From Ephydatia muelleri (taxonomy: Eukaryota; Porifera; Demospongiae; Spongillida; Spongillidae): a DNA stretch of 64,000 bases. Below are positions 22,008-34,700 of this stretch, piece after piece. The notes beneath the pieces were generated by a model that worked only from the letters and a program-made list of their open reading frames with translations, was not told the DNA's origin and did not search any database. Both the position numbers and the translations under genes were made by a program. Every line of letters starts with the position of its first letter. Position 1 is the stretch's first letter. The stretch lies in contig JABACO010000019.1 in NCBI GenBank assembly GCA_013339895.1, positions 776,500-840,499 of the forward strand, read 5' to 3'.

Positions 22008-24639
22008 TTACTCCAGTAAAGCACCCTTACACCAAAGCCACGTCTCATACAAGCGGATGAACAGCAAAGACAAGCTTGTCCTAGTTCTGACCACCATCCT
22101 CTGCCACCAAAAGGTACAGTCCCTTGCGTCCTGGTCACCAAGAGCGCGCACACAGTACTTTGACATGGTGATGAAAGACTGTGTGTGGACTCGTGGGGCA
22201 AGTACAAACTCCAGGCTGCGCAGTAGATCATTCGTTTTTAGAATAAGAAGCAGCTCTCTCGGCACGGAGTTCAGAAGCTGCGAGATCTCACCGAAGTACA
22301 TAACTGCGTGCCTCCGTATCTCCTTAAGCTACACCAAAAGGTGAAATTAAATGCCATTAATCTACTGAAGAAAGGGTTCTTCAAGGCTAAGTACGCACTA
22401 AGGAACAGGTCAATAATGGTGGTTGGGGGGCATTGCAAGCAAAGTCCCATGTGATCACCAACCTCTCCTGCAGTCCTCTCCTTCTTGGCTATTCCAGTCT
22501 GGATGCTGTTCCAGGCCCGAGCAGTGATGACGCTGGCCAGCAAGGGGTAGAGCTCCCCCGCATTCAACTTCAGGCAGTACTCCTTGATGCCGGCTGTGTC
22601 ACCTTTGATCAGGGCCTGCCACAGCCTGCAGTACGTCACTCTGAATTTGTCCGACAGTTCCTGGTCAAATAAGAAATTGCAGATTGTTTATCACAAAGTC
22701 CTGCGCGGTTGTACAACTTGAAATGGGATGTTTCTAGTTAAAGGGCCCGAGAGAAATGAAGTACTCACAGTGTAGAGGCCATGATCAAGCAACACGATTT
22801 CCACACTCCCGTTCTTGTCCTTCCGAGCGAGGACATTCCCGGGGTGAGGGTCACAGTGTATGAAGCCATGAATGAAGATCATCTCGCTGAACAGCTGACT
22901 CAACTTCAGCGACACCTACACACCCAGAGGAAAGGTTGACACAAATGGTCCATGCTGTGATGAATGATTTCATCCACAGGTCTCCAATTACCATGGTGAC
23001 TATGCACATCATGTAAGATATGTCTTAGTCCACACACACAACCAGCCAGCCTGACTGACCAAAGTAACATAATAGTACCTAATTTCACCTCATTCACAGA
23101 GATCTTGTTGTCAGTGATGTACTTGAGGTTGTCCACCTTGCCACCTTCTTCAAAGTCCATGGTGAGGACTCTGGCAGTTGTGAGGTCCCAGTGTACTGTG
23201 GGCGACTTTAGAAATGAAGAAATTTTAGGTAGGTAAAGAGCTCATGGGGGTAAGTGACCCCCAGTGTGTGAATGATGATTCTGGGATGATGATCTACCCA
23301 TCACAAAGGAGGTCAAAGAATGACATGACTGAGCTGGTGCCCATAAAAGGGATGCACAGAATGATGATAATGAAGAAAATTGTGCTGAAGTACCATGACC
23401 AGATGATAATCGAGCTGAAGTTCTTTTTTTTAAAATCTTACGAGTTCATAGATGAATGTATAAAAGCAGAATTGCTTACAAAGCATATAGAAATTGTCCT
23501 AGGTAAATGTTGAAAATTTGAATAATTTGCATCTGCATTGTACCTACCAAGTAACTACAATGACTGGGATGAGGAGGTCTTGCCAATGTTGATGCACACG
23601 GAAGCACTTCTTTAACCCTCCATATTTCAAGCCTAATAAAGTGCAAAGCTAACCTTCGCAAAATGGAGATGCTTGAACATGGCTGCAAATTTCTCCTGGT
23701 TGCGTGCCTCGTTGTGGAAGTCCAGCTCTACAGGCAGGTTCCTCCTCACCTCTTTGGCCAGCCATCCAAACTGGAAGGTTGGAAATGCCTTCTTGACGCA
23801 CCAGACCAGGAACTATATGGGTGAACATATGTATATATCAGACAACGCTTGTGCCCTACTTCTCCTATTCCTCTTCCCGTTACTATAGCAACTCACATCA
23901 ATAGTGTCCATGTCTACACTGGAATTCTCTCTGACGTCTGGACGCTGTATCTTCACGGCCACAATCCTCCCGTCCTTCAGCACTCCCTTATGGCACTGGG
24001 CCAGAGAGGCCGCCCCTAAAGGTTCTTCCTCAAGGCGCGCGAAAACCTCGTCAGCTGACAAAGCGGGCACACGTCTGAAACACTGATACATTCTAACGTC
24101 ACGACGCCTACCGGGTCTCTTGAACTCTTCACGAATGACCTGTTTCAGTTCGCTCAGACTCGACTTCGGTGCCTCACTGTGGAACAGCTTGAAGGTACGA
24201 ACATATTCCAGCGGGAGGAGGTACTCGAGCGAGCCTATGTGCTGACCGACTTTGATGAAAAGCCCGCCGTTCAGACTGCACATCTCCCGTAACCTCAGGG
24301 CAGACCTCAAATGGACCTACATGTAAACAAACGCTCTAAAGACGGAGGCCTACAGACCTCTCTAAGTCACACTTCTGAGAGTAATATGCCGTAGTTTGGT
24401 GAATTGGGATCAACATTCCGTAGCGTCCACTTGTAGTCAGTGGTGACTCTAAATGCCTGAAGTACAGTGGACATGTGTGTTATTACAAAACCGTCCCGTA
24501 TTGTTGTTTCACCTACCGCATACGTCGCTCTGCCAAACCGGACTATCCTGAGAGAAGACCAAGTCCTGTCCCTACAGTAATAATACGCAGTTCCTGCAGC
24601 CGCTCCTGTCAGCAGCAGTCTGAAAGCTAGGCGCCTCAT
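22008..24639 (-). CDS. ADCK1: ADCK1, mitochondrial ABC1/UbiB-family atypical kinase
   Basis: Atypical kinase of the UbiB family acting in mitochondria; ADCK1 has been linked to cristae organisation and lipid homeostasis. Eight exons (plus coordinates): 24517-24639, 24373-24456, 23897-24316, 23654-23812, 23089-23205, 22769-22915, 22463-22660, 22008-22322, all phase 0, giving 520 residues against about 523-530 in human. It has an N-terminal hydrophobic segment (FRLLLTGAAAGTAYYY), the family KxGQ motif (FIKVGQHIGSLEYLLPLEY), the VAVKIQRPDV lysine strand, catalytic-loop HGFIHCDPHPGNVLARK and metal-binding LLDHGLYT. After EFKRP there are about 20 residues (to LSADEVF) absent from human; no phase-compatible intron removes them. 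It faces the SLIRP-like gene across 86 bp. Confidence 0.95.
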
Positions 24640-24725
24640 GTTAGCATTAATTATTATCCATTAAAGATATTCGTATCACGATAATCCAATAATAGTTAAC
24701 TACTATCTGGTCTGATTTAGTAATT
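24640..24725. promoter_or_regulatory. Shared ADCK1 / SLIRP-like bidirectional promoter
   Basis: Only 86 bp separate the two divergent start codons, so both 5' UTRs and the core promoter must fit here or overlap coding DNA. AT-rich, with a CCAAT at about 24686. No TATA box is obvious. Confidence 0.6.
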
Positions 24726-25617
24726 ATGGCTGCGAAGCAAGCTCTGGATCTCTTTGTCTACAGCTTGCCGTGGACGGCGTGCAAAGGTACGAGTTATTAC
24801 ACAAACATTAGTTTTTATCGCACTTCAATTTCCAGAAGTATTAGTGAAGCACTTCGCTAAGTTCGGCCCTGTTGTCGACGCACACGTGGTCTATGTGAGT
24901 TTATATGCGTCTATCAGCGGGCTATTCCATTAAAAAAATCAAAATCGTACACCCGTATGGAGGACAATAAATGGTGTCCAGGGGAGGGGGGGGGTTGGAA
25001 ATATAACGTTTGTCCAGAGAGGTGTCTGGAAATATGTCCCCCGGGTGTGAATGCCTGTCCCGGGGGGTTAGCAGATATAACATACGCTTGTCCGGGGGGA
25101 GGGGGAAACTTGTCTAGGGGTGGTTTTATATATTGGGGGGAGGGGAGGGGGGGTTACGTTTGCATCCGTACGGTTGTATGGTTAAATAATGGAATAGCCC
25201 ACCGTTCTCCCCCTTACGGGACTTAAGTGTGAGATATCGGGGTCCATTTGAAATTATACCCTTCCCCATACGCGGGGGGACGGGTTTGACATTGATAGAC
25301 TGCACAGTATATAAACATCTCACTCATCCACCACGGTATCTCTCAGGACTGGTCCACTGGCCTCTCCAAAGGGTATGGTTTCGTAACAATGGAATCCTTC
25401 GACAGCATGAAAAAAGCGATGGCATACAAGTACCATACAATCGACGGCAGGGAGGTGGGTTTCTTTTTTAAATTAAAGCCTCCCTACCATAACCATTGCA
25501 TTTTGTTAGGTGAGAATAAAGATGTCAACACCCAACTCAACATTGCCTGAAGAGCAAAAAGGACGACTAGACAACACACCGAGCAGAACTGTTGATCCCG
25601 ATGACAGTATTAACTAG
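24726..25617 (+). CDS. SLIRP: SLIRP-like small RRM protein
   Basis: Single-RRM protein; animal SLIRP partners LRPPRC to stabilise mitochondrial mRNAs. Exons: 24726-24786, 24836-24894, 25347-25454, 25510-25617, 111 residues. RNP2 is LFVYSLPWTA and RNP1 is KGYGFVTME. SLPWTA followed by VLVKHFAKFGPV closely matches the SLIRP pattern IPWTA..LKEHFAQFG. The acidic C-terminal tail ends DDSIN. Intron 2 (24895-25346) contains G-rich degenerate repeats. It is divergent from ADCK1, another mitochondrial gene, and tail-to-tail with the glucosidase gene (stops 115 bp apart). The alternative is a generic RRM protein; SLIRP is favoured by size and the WTA motif. Confidence 0.8.
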
Positions 25618-25732
25618 AATTAATAGCAGCAGTTCAAATTGATAATTTGGAAAACCCATACAGTTTGGTCTAGAAACATTTGCAGAGTTGCCTCACAAAA
25701 AGAAGCAACAGAGATAAGTTGAAACAAACCCT

Positions 25733-28700
25733 CTAACTGATTGAGATAGTGAAATCTAGCGCTATGTTGACACCTGGCTTGCGGATGGTTAACACATGCT
25801 GAGAGCTTGTGTATGTGAACAGAAGGTCCTGAGTACCAGTGCCTGGGGAGGAGGAGGATGAGTATCGGCTGCTGGCTTTGGTGAGAACTTACTGGATGTA
25901 ATCTTGACTGTCTTGGGGGTGTTAGGGAGACCTACCACCACAACCTTTTCCAGCCAGGACTTGGTGGTATAGTTACCAGAGGTCTGTGCAGTGCTGGGGA
26001 TGGAAGCAAGATAACCTCATACACTGCCTCTTTCATAAGCACCCACAAGGCAGCATTCAACGCCTTTTTCGTAAGCACCCACATGCACCCATAAAATACA
26101 CAAATGGAGAGCACAGTGAAACCTTTGAACTTGCTGATTTATTTTTACTAACGATAGACACATGGTGTTGGTGTAAACACAGTAACTATATCAAGATCCT
26201 CTAAAATCAAATGAAATATCGTCAATGTTCAGTGTTCACTGGTTACAGTTTTGGTCTATGCCAACTATGAAATTTATCCTATGAAAATTAATTTATTCCC
26301 AACTATTCATAAACTATATTGTTTATTTGATTTTAAACAAGATTTGTATTGCTAAACATTACAAAATCAGTTAATCTTTGTGCACACACCTGTAAACCTC
26401 TGTACATGGACCCTTACCACCACACACCTTGCAGTGAGAACACCACCACTGTACTTGAACTCCCTCAGAAGGTACGCTCCACTCAGATAGTCAAGGGAGT
26501 GTCCATCATCCACGTACAGCTGCCCTTTAGCAGCACCCTGCAAATATCACCGCATAAAATGACTCACTCAGATATCAGTCTCCTCTTCCCCAGCCCCAGT
26601 ATCATATCTGGGCATCCAAGGCCCCACCCCCATACCTGGGCATCCAAGGCCCCACCCCCATACCTGGGCATCCATAGCCCCACCCCCATACCTGGGCATC
26701 CAAGGCCCCACCCCCATACCTGGGCATCCAAGGCCACTATCAGCGTGTAGGGATCATTGGCCATCGCAGCTGATGACCTGCGGATACGCATCTTCCTGGA
26801 CACAATGGTTCCCCCACGTTGGAAGACAGGAATCTGTCGGCAAAGAACATATCAAACATGCCCTAGTATACATAGCGCAAGGGTCAATTCAAAGATGGAT
26901 TGTTACATGAGGTAATCTTACGATGATCAAAACAAGGCTCATTAGGACTGACCCACAGCTTGGTTCACCACAACATGTTTACCTTTCCCAATGGAGCGTC
27001 CACTGTGTATCTCTTGGCCCCAGCATAGGTAGTGTAATCCTTCACATCATACCAGACCTACCAAGCCAAAGGATGCACTTAAGTCACTGGTTTAATTCAG
27101 CGGTGTCTACAGTGCCACGTGGTGCCTCTCCCCATAATACAAATACAGGTATTCACTCTTTTAGCAACTGGCCAGATCAATAGACAAGCACAATTGCAGT
27201 AACTCCTCCCTCCACTCTCCTTCCTCCATCCTCCCCTCCACCAGCTCTCCTTGCCCTTCCCCCTCCACCAGCTGCACATCCCCTCCACCAGACGGATCCT
27301 CACTGCATTGTTTCCAGGAAGATAAAGCTGCACAGAGGTGGCATACTGCTCCAGAACTGGTCTGATCAACAAACTTCCTCCTGGAAGGTTGGGAGAAGCA
27401 CAAGTAAAATATAAACACACATGTACGCACACACACATCATCAGATTGCATCAACAAGAAGCACAAGAGAATAGCCTTCCTGCCCACTCTCCCACACCTT
27501 CTTCACCCACACATCCACACCTTACTCCACCTTACCAAGCATGAACTGATCCTCTACTGCATATGTGTTCCTGTCTCTGGGAAACTCCACCCATAGAGGT
27601 CTGCACAACACAAACAAAAGGTTTGAGGATTGCCCAATCAATCCAGAGGGGTAGGAGGGGGCAGCAAATACCTCGCAACAGGCATTCCACTCTGGTAATG
27701 CTCGTAGAAGGCTGTGTACCACAGAGGGAGGAGCTCGTATCGTGTGCGGATGGCATCTCTAATCAGCGCCATCTTGTCCGCCTCAAACAGCCAGGGCTCT
27801 CGACGACGGGTATCCAGGTGGGCGTGGGCCCTCATGAAAGGGTAGAAGGCTCCAACCTGAGGACAAGAGAAGGTCATGTGACAAAGGTGATGCCTTTCAG
27901 GTGAAATCACAAGGAGATCATGAGATGTCAGTTGTTGCTATGCACATTTTCATGTAGCTACATACAGTGTGGATGACAGCCATGTCAGAGATGCCATGCT
28001 CAAAGCTGTTAATAGTTAGACTTTTAGGACATTTCGAAAAAAAAAAACCTATGATTTAAAAGATCTTGCAGAGTATTTTGGCCATGTCATTCTGGATTAA
28101 AAAAATAAAGCCAGTAAAAGTTATGAATACCATCACAGAACCTTCAATGGGACCTAACAACTTGCACCATCTATGTGAAGTGCACTAAAAGATTCTGGGA
28201 TCCTGCTCCATGGAGATAATGTATTTTTTGGATTCTTTTGTGGACCTGTTTCAAAGACACAAGGCACTAACAATGGTCTCTACCCTTGCCTGGACTGTAC
28301 TGGTCTGAACAAAGACATGGCTTTCAAAGGCTAGGTATGAATGACTCATTCAGAGGTTTTTCTAATAATGACACAAAACTAACTGAATGATTGTTTCAAA
28401 TGTCACAATGATATGCATTTCACACCCACATAGGACTGGGGACCAAGGCAAGGTACTAACCTGATACCATCGCACAAGGAGGTCCGCATCTGGATTCTTA
28501 AAGAAGCCCCCTATATCGGCACCCACAAAGGGAAGACCAGCAACCCCGATGGAGAGGATCATCGGAATCGATACCTGGAGATGGTCCCATCCGGCTGCAT
28601 TATCCCCAGTCCATACCGCACCTGGAATGAGAAGTGGAACACGTAGACACGAGTAGTTGCACTTTGGAGGCCCAGCACTCACCGAACCTCTGGGAACCTG

Positions 28701-31700
28701 CAAAGAAAGCCCTTGACAGAACAAACGATCGTTCCTTTTGAGCGGATCTCAAAACCAGACCTTCTGAGGTGGCCTGATGCTGAGAAGGGGAAAGGGAGTG
28801 GGTAAGTAGGTTTATTGGATGAGTTGGAGAGGAAAGTGGATGGACTAGACATGGCAGCCTCATACTGGAAAAGGAACAATGCCCTCACCACAAACATGCC
28901 GTAGATGTTGTGCAGGTCCCTGTTTTCCCAGTCGCCATAGTGACGGGTATCCTTGTGGACGGATACCTCAGGCCCGTTGAAGACTGAAGGCTGCAAGAAA
29001 GGCAACAGGTTCACAAGTATCTCACTACTAGGACAAAAGATTACACAACAAACTGTTGTATTATTGCCCCCTTGGATGTATTATTGCCCCCTTGGATGTA
29101 TTATTGCCCCCTTGGATGTATTATTGGGCCCCTTGAAAGTGTGTACTGAGGCAACACTACCCAAAGACAGGTTACACACACAGAACAGCTTTCCTCCTTC
29201 CCTTGATGCAATGGCATCCTTACATTTGATAGCACCCCACCCCCTCAAAAGAAGTTATAACTCAAATCCCCCCCCTTGGGCTTAAACCCACGATGAACCC
29301 TTTGATGGCATGTACACTGTATGCTGAAGAAGGGGGTGGAGCTGGGGCAGTTGTACACAACACATAAAAATAAAGCATTATTAATTAAACAAGTTATGTG
29401 CAATGCTTGTATGTGCACCATCTACTGCCTGGGATTTGTGTTAACCAGGAAGCAGGTATGGGTAGAGGAAGGGAGCAGGTGTGGGTGGAGGAAGGGAGCA
29501 GGTGTGGGTAGAGGAAGGGAGCAGGTGTGGGTGGAGGGAGGAAGGGATGGAGGGAGGAGGGAAGGAATACATTTGATACATGACACAGCACCAAATGTGT
29601 GTTAACCAGGGAGCAGGTGTGGGTGGAGGGAGGGAGGGAGGGATGGAGGGAGAGAGGGAAGGAATACATTTGACACATGATACTGCACCAAATGACTTAC
29701 CTCATTCATATCATTCCAGATGAACAGGTTTGGTGTAGAGCCCTGAACACATAAACAATCAGATGGAAACCATTCAACATGTCAGTCCTTACCTTGTACT
29801 TGTCGAAAGCAAGACTTTCAGCCCACCACTTGCGAATGGCTGGGTCCGCAAAGTCCACCCAGGAAGAAGTACCTGTTAAAAAGCAGACACCACCTGGTAA
29901 CGTCAGACACCATAGTAACAGCTGACACCACATGGTAACGTCAGACACCATAGCAACAGCTGACACCACATGGTAACGTCAGACACCATAGCAACAGCTG
30001 ACACCACATGGTAACGTCAGACACCATAGCAACAGCTGACACCACATGGTAACGTCAGACACCATAGCAACAGCTGACACCACATGGTAACGTCAGACAC
30101 CATAGCAACAGCTGACACCACATGGTAACGTCAGACACCATTGCAACAGCTGACACCACAGCAACACCAGTACCATAGCAACAGCAGACATCATAGCAAC
30201 ATCAGACTCCGTAGCAACACCAGACACCACAACATCAGAAACCATAGTAACAGGAGGCCCCGATGCAAAGGATAGGGTTGGGAGGGCTCACCAGGCCAGC
30301 ACCATCCCTCGTAGGCTAAGCTGCCATCAGCCTTCTTGATGTAGTAATTGTTGGCATCAGCCTCCTGGTGAGTGAAGCATGACATGACAGATAGGAGCAT
30401 TCCCATAGCAACCAACATACCTCGTGGACATGGTAACCACTTTCCCTCTTGATGTGCGGGTCGACAATGGTCACCATCTGTGAGGGTGTGAACAGTGAAG
30501 AAGGGGTGTCAAATGCACACACTCCACTTAATTAATGTCGTGTCTACAGCTGCAATCACCATATTAATCAGCACACACAAACACTGTACACAATCTGCAC
30601 ATATCTACATGTTTGCTGCACTGCACTGCTCTAAGCCCCACTGTTTGGCTGTTGTGCAGTCTGCAAACACAATTTTTTCACACAGTTCCATTGAAAATAG
30701 AGAGCTAAATGTAGATACGTTTGGTCAGTGGTGTTGACTGGAGATGTCAGTGAAGCAAATGGTTATTTAGTCTTTAGTCACCACAACTAAAGGTATAACA
30801 CCTTCAGGCAGTCCAGCCTGCCCTAGCAGTCACCTCGACGACACAGCACTGCAGACAGTTCTGGACGGTCCTAATGTATGCTATGCTATATAAGTGCATC
30901 ATCATATCATCTGTAATTTTGCAGCCACCCTGGTCAAACAATTCTGACCACTGCTTGACATCCTCTAGCCATCAGGATGCTAGGTGTTCTAAGGAAGTTT
31001 GCTAGAACAGAAAATGATTGAGATAAGTCGTCTAATTTTTAAGCCACAGCTGCAGTACAAATAACTGTGGTTTCTTTCCTAGCTATTGGTCACCTAGTAG
31101 AGCTTAACTGAAGACCTACATGTAGCTGGTAGGTAAAGTAATAACCAACCAGAGATGAAGAATCACTGGCCAGACGGGCCCCTCCCCCCAATTACTAAAA
31201 CAGCTAAAGCAAGTGTGGTAATGTGAGAGTTCACTTCCTCCTCACACCTCCTAATACCTTATATCCTTTCCCCAGTCAATATCTTCTTCCTCATCAATCT
31301 TCCAACCGTCCTCCTTTCTCCTACCTCCATACCCTCCCCCACTAAGCTCTTCCTCCTTCCCCTCTCCTCATCCAACCTCTCCTCCCCTCCCTTCCCTCCT
31401 CATCTTTTCACATCCAACCTCACCTCCCCTCCCGTCCCTCCCCCTTACCTTTCTCCCCTTTACTGCCAATTTATTTTGCATGGCTTCGGGATTAGGGAAC
31501 TTGGCCAAGTCCCAGGTCAGGTATCTGCAAAACCATACGAAAACAATGCCATCAATCAATGCCACCAACCAACCACCAAACCAAATAATATTGCCAATGG
31601 ACTCCACTCTGACTGTGTACACCGCCTGTGCCCCAATGGCTACACATACCACACCATCCCTGTACCCCAATGGCTACACACACCACACCATCCCTGTGCC

Positions 31701-34700
31701 CTAATGGCTACACACACCACACCATCCCTGTGCTCCAATGGCTACACACACCACACCATCCCTGTGCTCCAATGGCTACACACACTACACCATCCCTGTG
31801 CCCCAATGGCTACACACACCACACCATCCCTGTACCCCAATGGCTACACACACCACACCATCCCTGTACCCCAATGGCTACACACACCACACCATCCCTG
31901 TGCTCCAATGGCTACACACACCACACCATCCCTGTGCTCCAATGGCTACACACACCACACCATCCCTGTGCTCCAATGGCTACACACACCACACCATCCC
32001 TGTGCTCCAATGGCTACACACACCACACCATCCCTGTGCTCCAATGGCTACACACACCACACCATCCCTGTGCCCCAATGGCTACACACCTCACACCATC
32101 CCTGTGCCCCAATGGCTACACACACCACACCATCCCTGTGCTCCAATGGCTACACACACCACACTATCCCTGTGCCCCAATGGCTACACACACCACACCA
32201 TCCCTGTGCTCCAATGGCTACACACACCACACCATCCCTGTACCCCAATGGCTACACACACCACACCATCCCTGTGCTCCAATGGCTACACACACCACAC
32301 CATCCCTGTGCCCCAATGGCTACACACACCACACCATCCCTGTGCCCCAATGGCTACACACACCACACCATCCCTGTGCCCTAATGGCCACACACACCAC
32401 ATCATCCCTGTGCCCCAATGGCTGCACACACCACAAAATCCCTGCGGCCCTCTACCACACCATACCCCCCCCCACACACACACACACACACCCCCTTTAC
32501 TTCTCTGTGCTTACTTCTTGCCATCAGTGTGTTCAATGTCCAGCCACAGGACGTCATAGGGAATGTCGTAGTTATCAAACCCGGAATCCACACTGGAAGA
32601 ACACAACATTAAACATCGAATAACCACTCAAAGTTAAAATTGCATTATGTACTGTCTGCGGCATCTGTGTGCACCTCTGTGTTCATCGATGTGTGTGTGT
32701 GCATGTGGAGTGAGCTTACAAGTGTGCAAGTGTGTGATGCATGTGTGCCCATTTGTGTATGCATGTGTGAGTGTAAGTGTGTATGTACTAGTGTGTATGT
32801 GCTAGTGTGTATGTACTAGTGTTATGTGCTAGTGTTATATGCTAGTGTTATGTACTAGTGTTATGTGCTAGTGTTATGTACTAGTGTTATGTGCTAGTGT
32901 TATGTGCTAGTGTTATGTACTAGTGTTATGTGCTAGTGTTATGTGCTAGTGTTATGTGCTAGTGTTATGTACTAGTGTTATGTGCTAGTGTTATGTACTA
33001 GTGTTATGTGCTAGTGTGTATGTACTAGTGTTATGTGCTAGTGTGTATGTACTAGTGTTATGTGCTAGTGTGTATGTATGCTAATTGTGATCAAACATGC
33101 AAACCCACTTTTCTACATCTGGCTCGTCATTGTAGTTCCAACGACACTGGTGATAGGCGATCGAGAACAGCTGCACAATGAGAACCATATTGATAACATC
33201 TTCCCATCATTGAGGTAGGAAGGGAAGGGGAGAGGGGAGTGATGGGTGTGGTGTAGTGCCATGGGGTGGGAGGGGAGGAGGGGAAGAGGGATTGGGAGGG
33301 GAGGAGGAATGGGAGGGAAGGAGGAATGGGAGGGAAGGAGGAATGGGAGGGAAGGAGGGTGGGAAGGATGAGGAGGGGGAATACTAACTGGAGGGATGGG
33401 TGTGGTTCCAGTGAGCGTCGAATACTGCTTGAAAACATCGCGGGGCTGGGGACCCAGCAGGACAAACACATCAACTATCCCACTCTCGGACATCCAGTGC
33501 GTGTCCACTTGTGGCACCTCCTCCCCAGACTTGAAATAGGACATGAGCTTGCCAAGCATGCTCTGCAAGAAACAGAACCTCCTATGAACTAACAGCGACG
33601 TGTAAACATAATAACCATTAATAATTATCATTCCACATATGCTTACAAACGTTCATGCACTAAAATGAGTACACACAAGGACGATATTAAGTCTGAGTCT
33701 CCACCCGTTACATCTCCCAGTTCTGTGTGTTGTGAGAGAAGGTGGTTCCCCAAACCACACACCCCAGTGCAACCCTTTACCTTGTTGGCTGTGGCACTGG
33801 CAATGTCTATCCAGGTCTCTGCCGCGTTGTGCCAAAAGATGGCGACAGTCTTGCTCCAACTTTTAAGCCACAAGGAGTGAGGAAAGCAGATGTGGTAATC
33901 AAGGGAGAAGGAAAGCAGATGTGGTAAACCAGGAGGTACAGTGTGACACATGGTGGTGTGTAAGAGAGGGATGTGGAAGGAATGATGGAAGGAAGTGACA
34001 TGAGAGAGAGAGGAGGGTGACATGAGGAAGTGGGGAGGATGACAGGAGGTACATGGAGGGGGAGGGTGACAGGAGGGACATGGAGGGGGAGGGTGACAGG
34101 AGGGACATGGAGGGGGAGGGTGACAGGAGGGACATGGAGGGGAGGGTGACAGGAGGGACATGGAGGAGGAGATAAGCTCACTTGTGGGCCAACATCAGAG
34201 GAATAGAGCCATACAAGGCCATGGGGTTCCTCAGTTCATACTCAAACACATCCAGATTGAAGAGACGATATGGTTCTCCACCCCTGTTGAGAGTAACCAT
34301 AGTGACCCATGAGCAAGCATATGTCCCCCCAACTTTGCACACACAAACTCACGTGGTGGTCTTGAGGGCAAAGGAATCTGCGTGCTCTGGGATGCCATAG
34401 ACATGCTCCACTCCAGGAAACGAGATATCCATACCAATAGAGCTAGGACCTGCACTCCACCAATCCCCAAAATGAAAAGAGACTTTAAAGAATTGTAGAA
34501 CAAAACTCATTCTAATCTCCACACCCTATTTGAACTAACCACTGTCCAACAACAGTTTAATGTGCATCTTCTATCCCCACACTAGCATTGACAACACACT
34601 CCACATACACTAAACAATGGCAGTACCCCCCTCACCGTACGGTCTGGAGTCCATGTGCCCTTTGAATGACTCCTCCCACGTGTCGGGTTGCTCCACCTGT

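Noticed and set aside
24085..24120. Possible 37-bp intron in ADCK1 (GTAGGC..TTTCAG)
   Set aside because: It has donor and acceptor dinucleotides, but its length is not compatible with the downstream kinase frame; reading through keeps the frame.
31476..32623. Three overlapping plus-strand frames up to 331 codons
   Set aside because: All consist of the 34-bp minisatellite in a GANAB intron.
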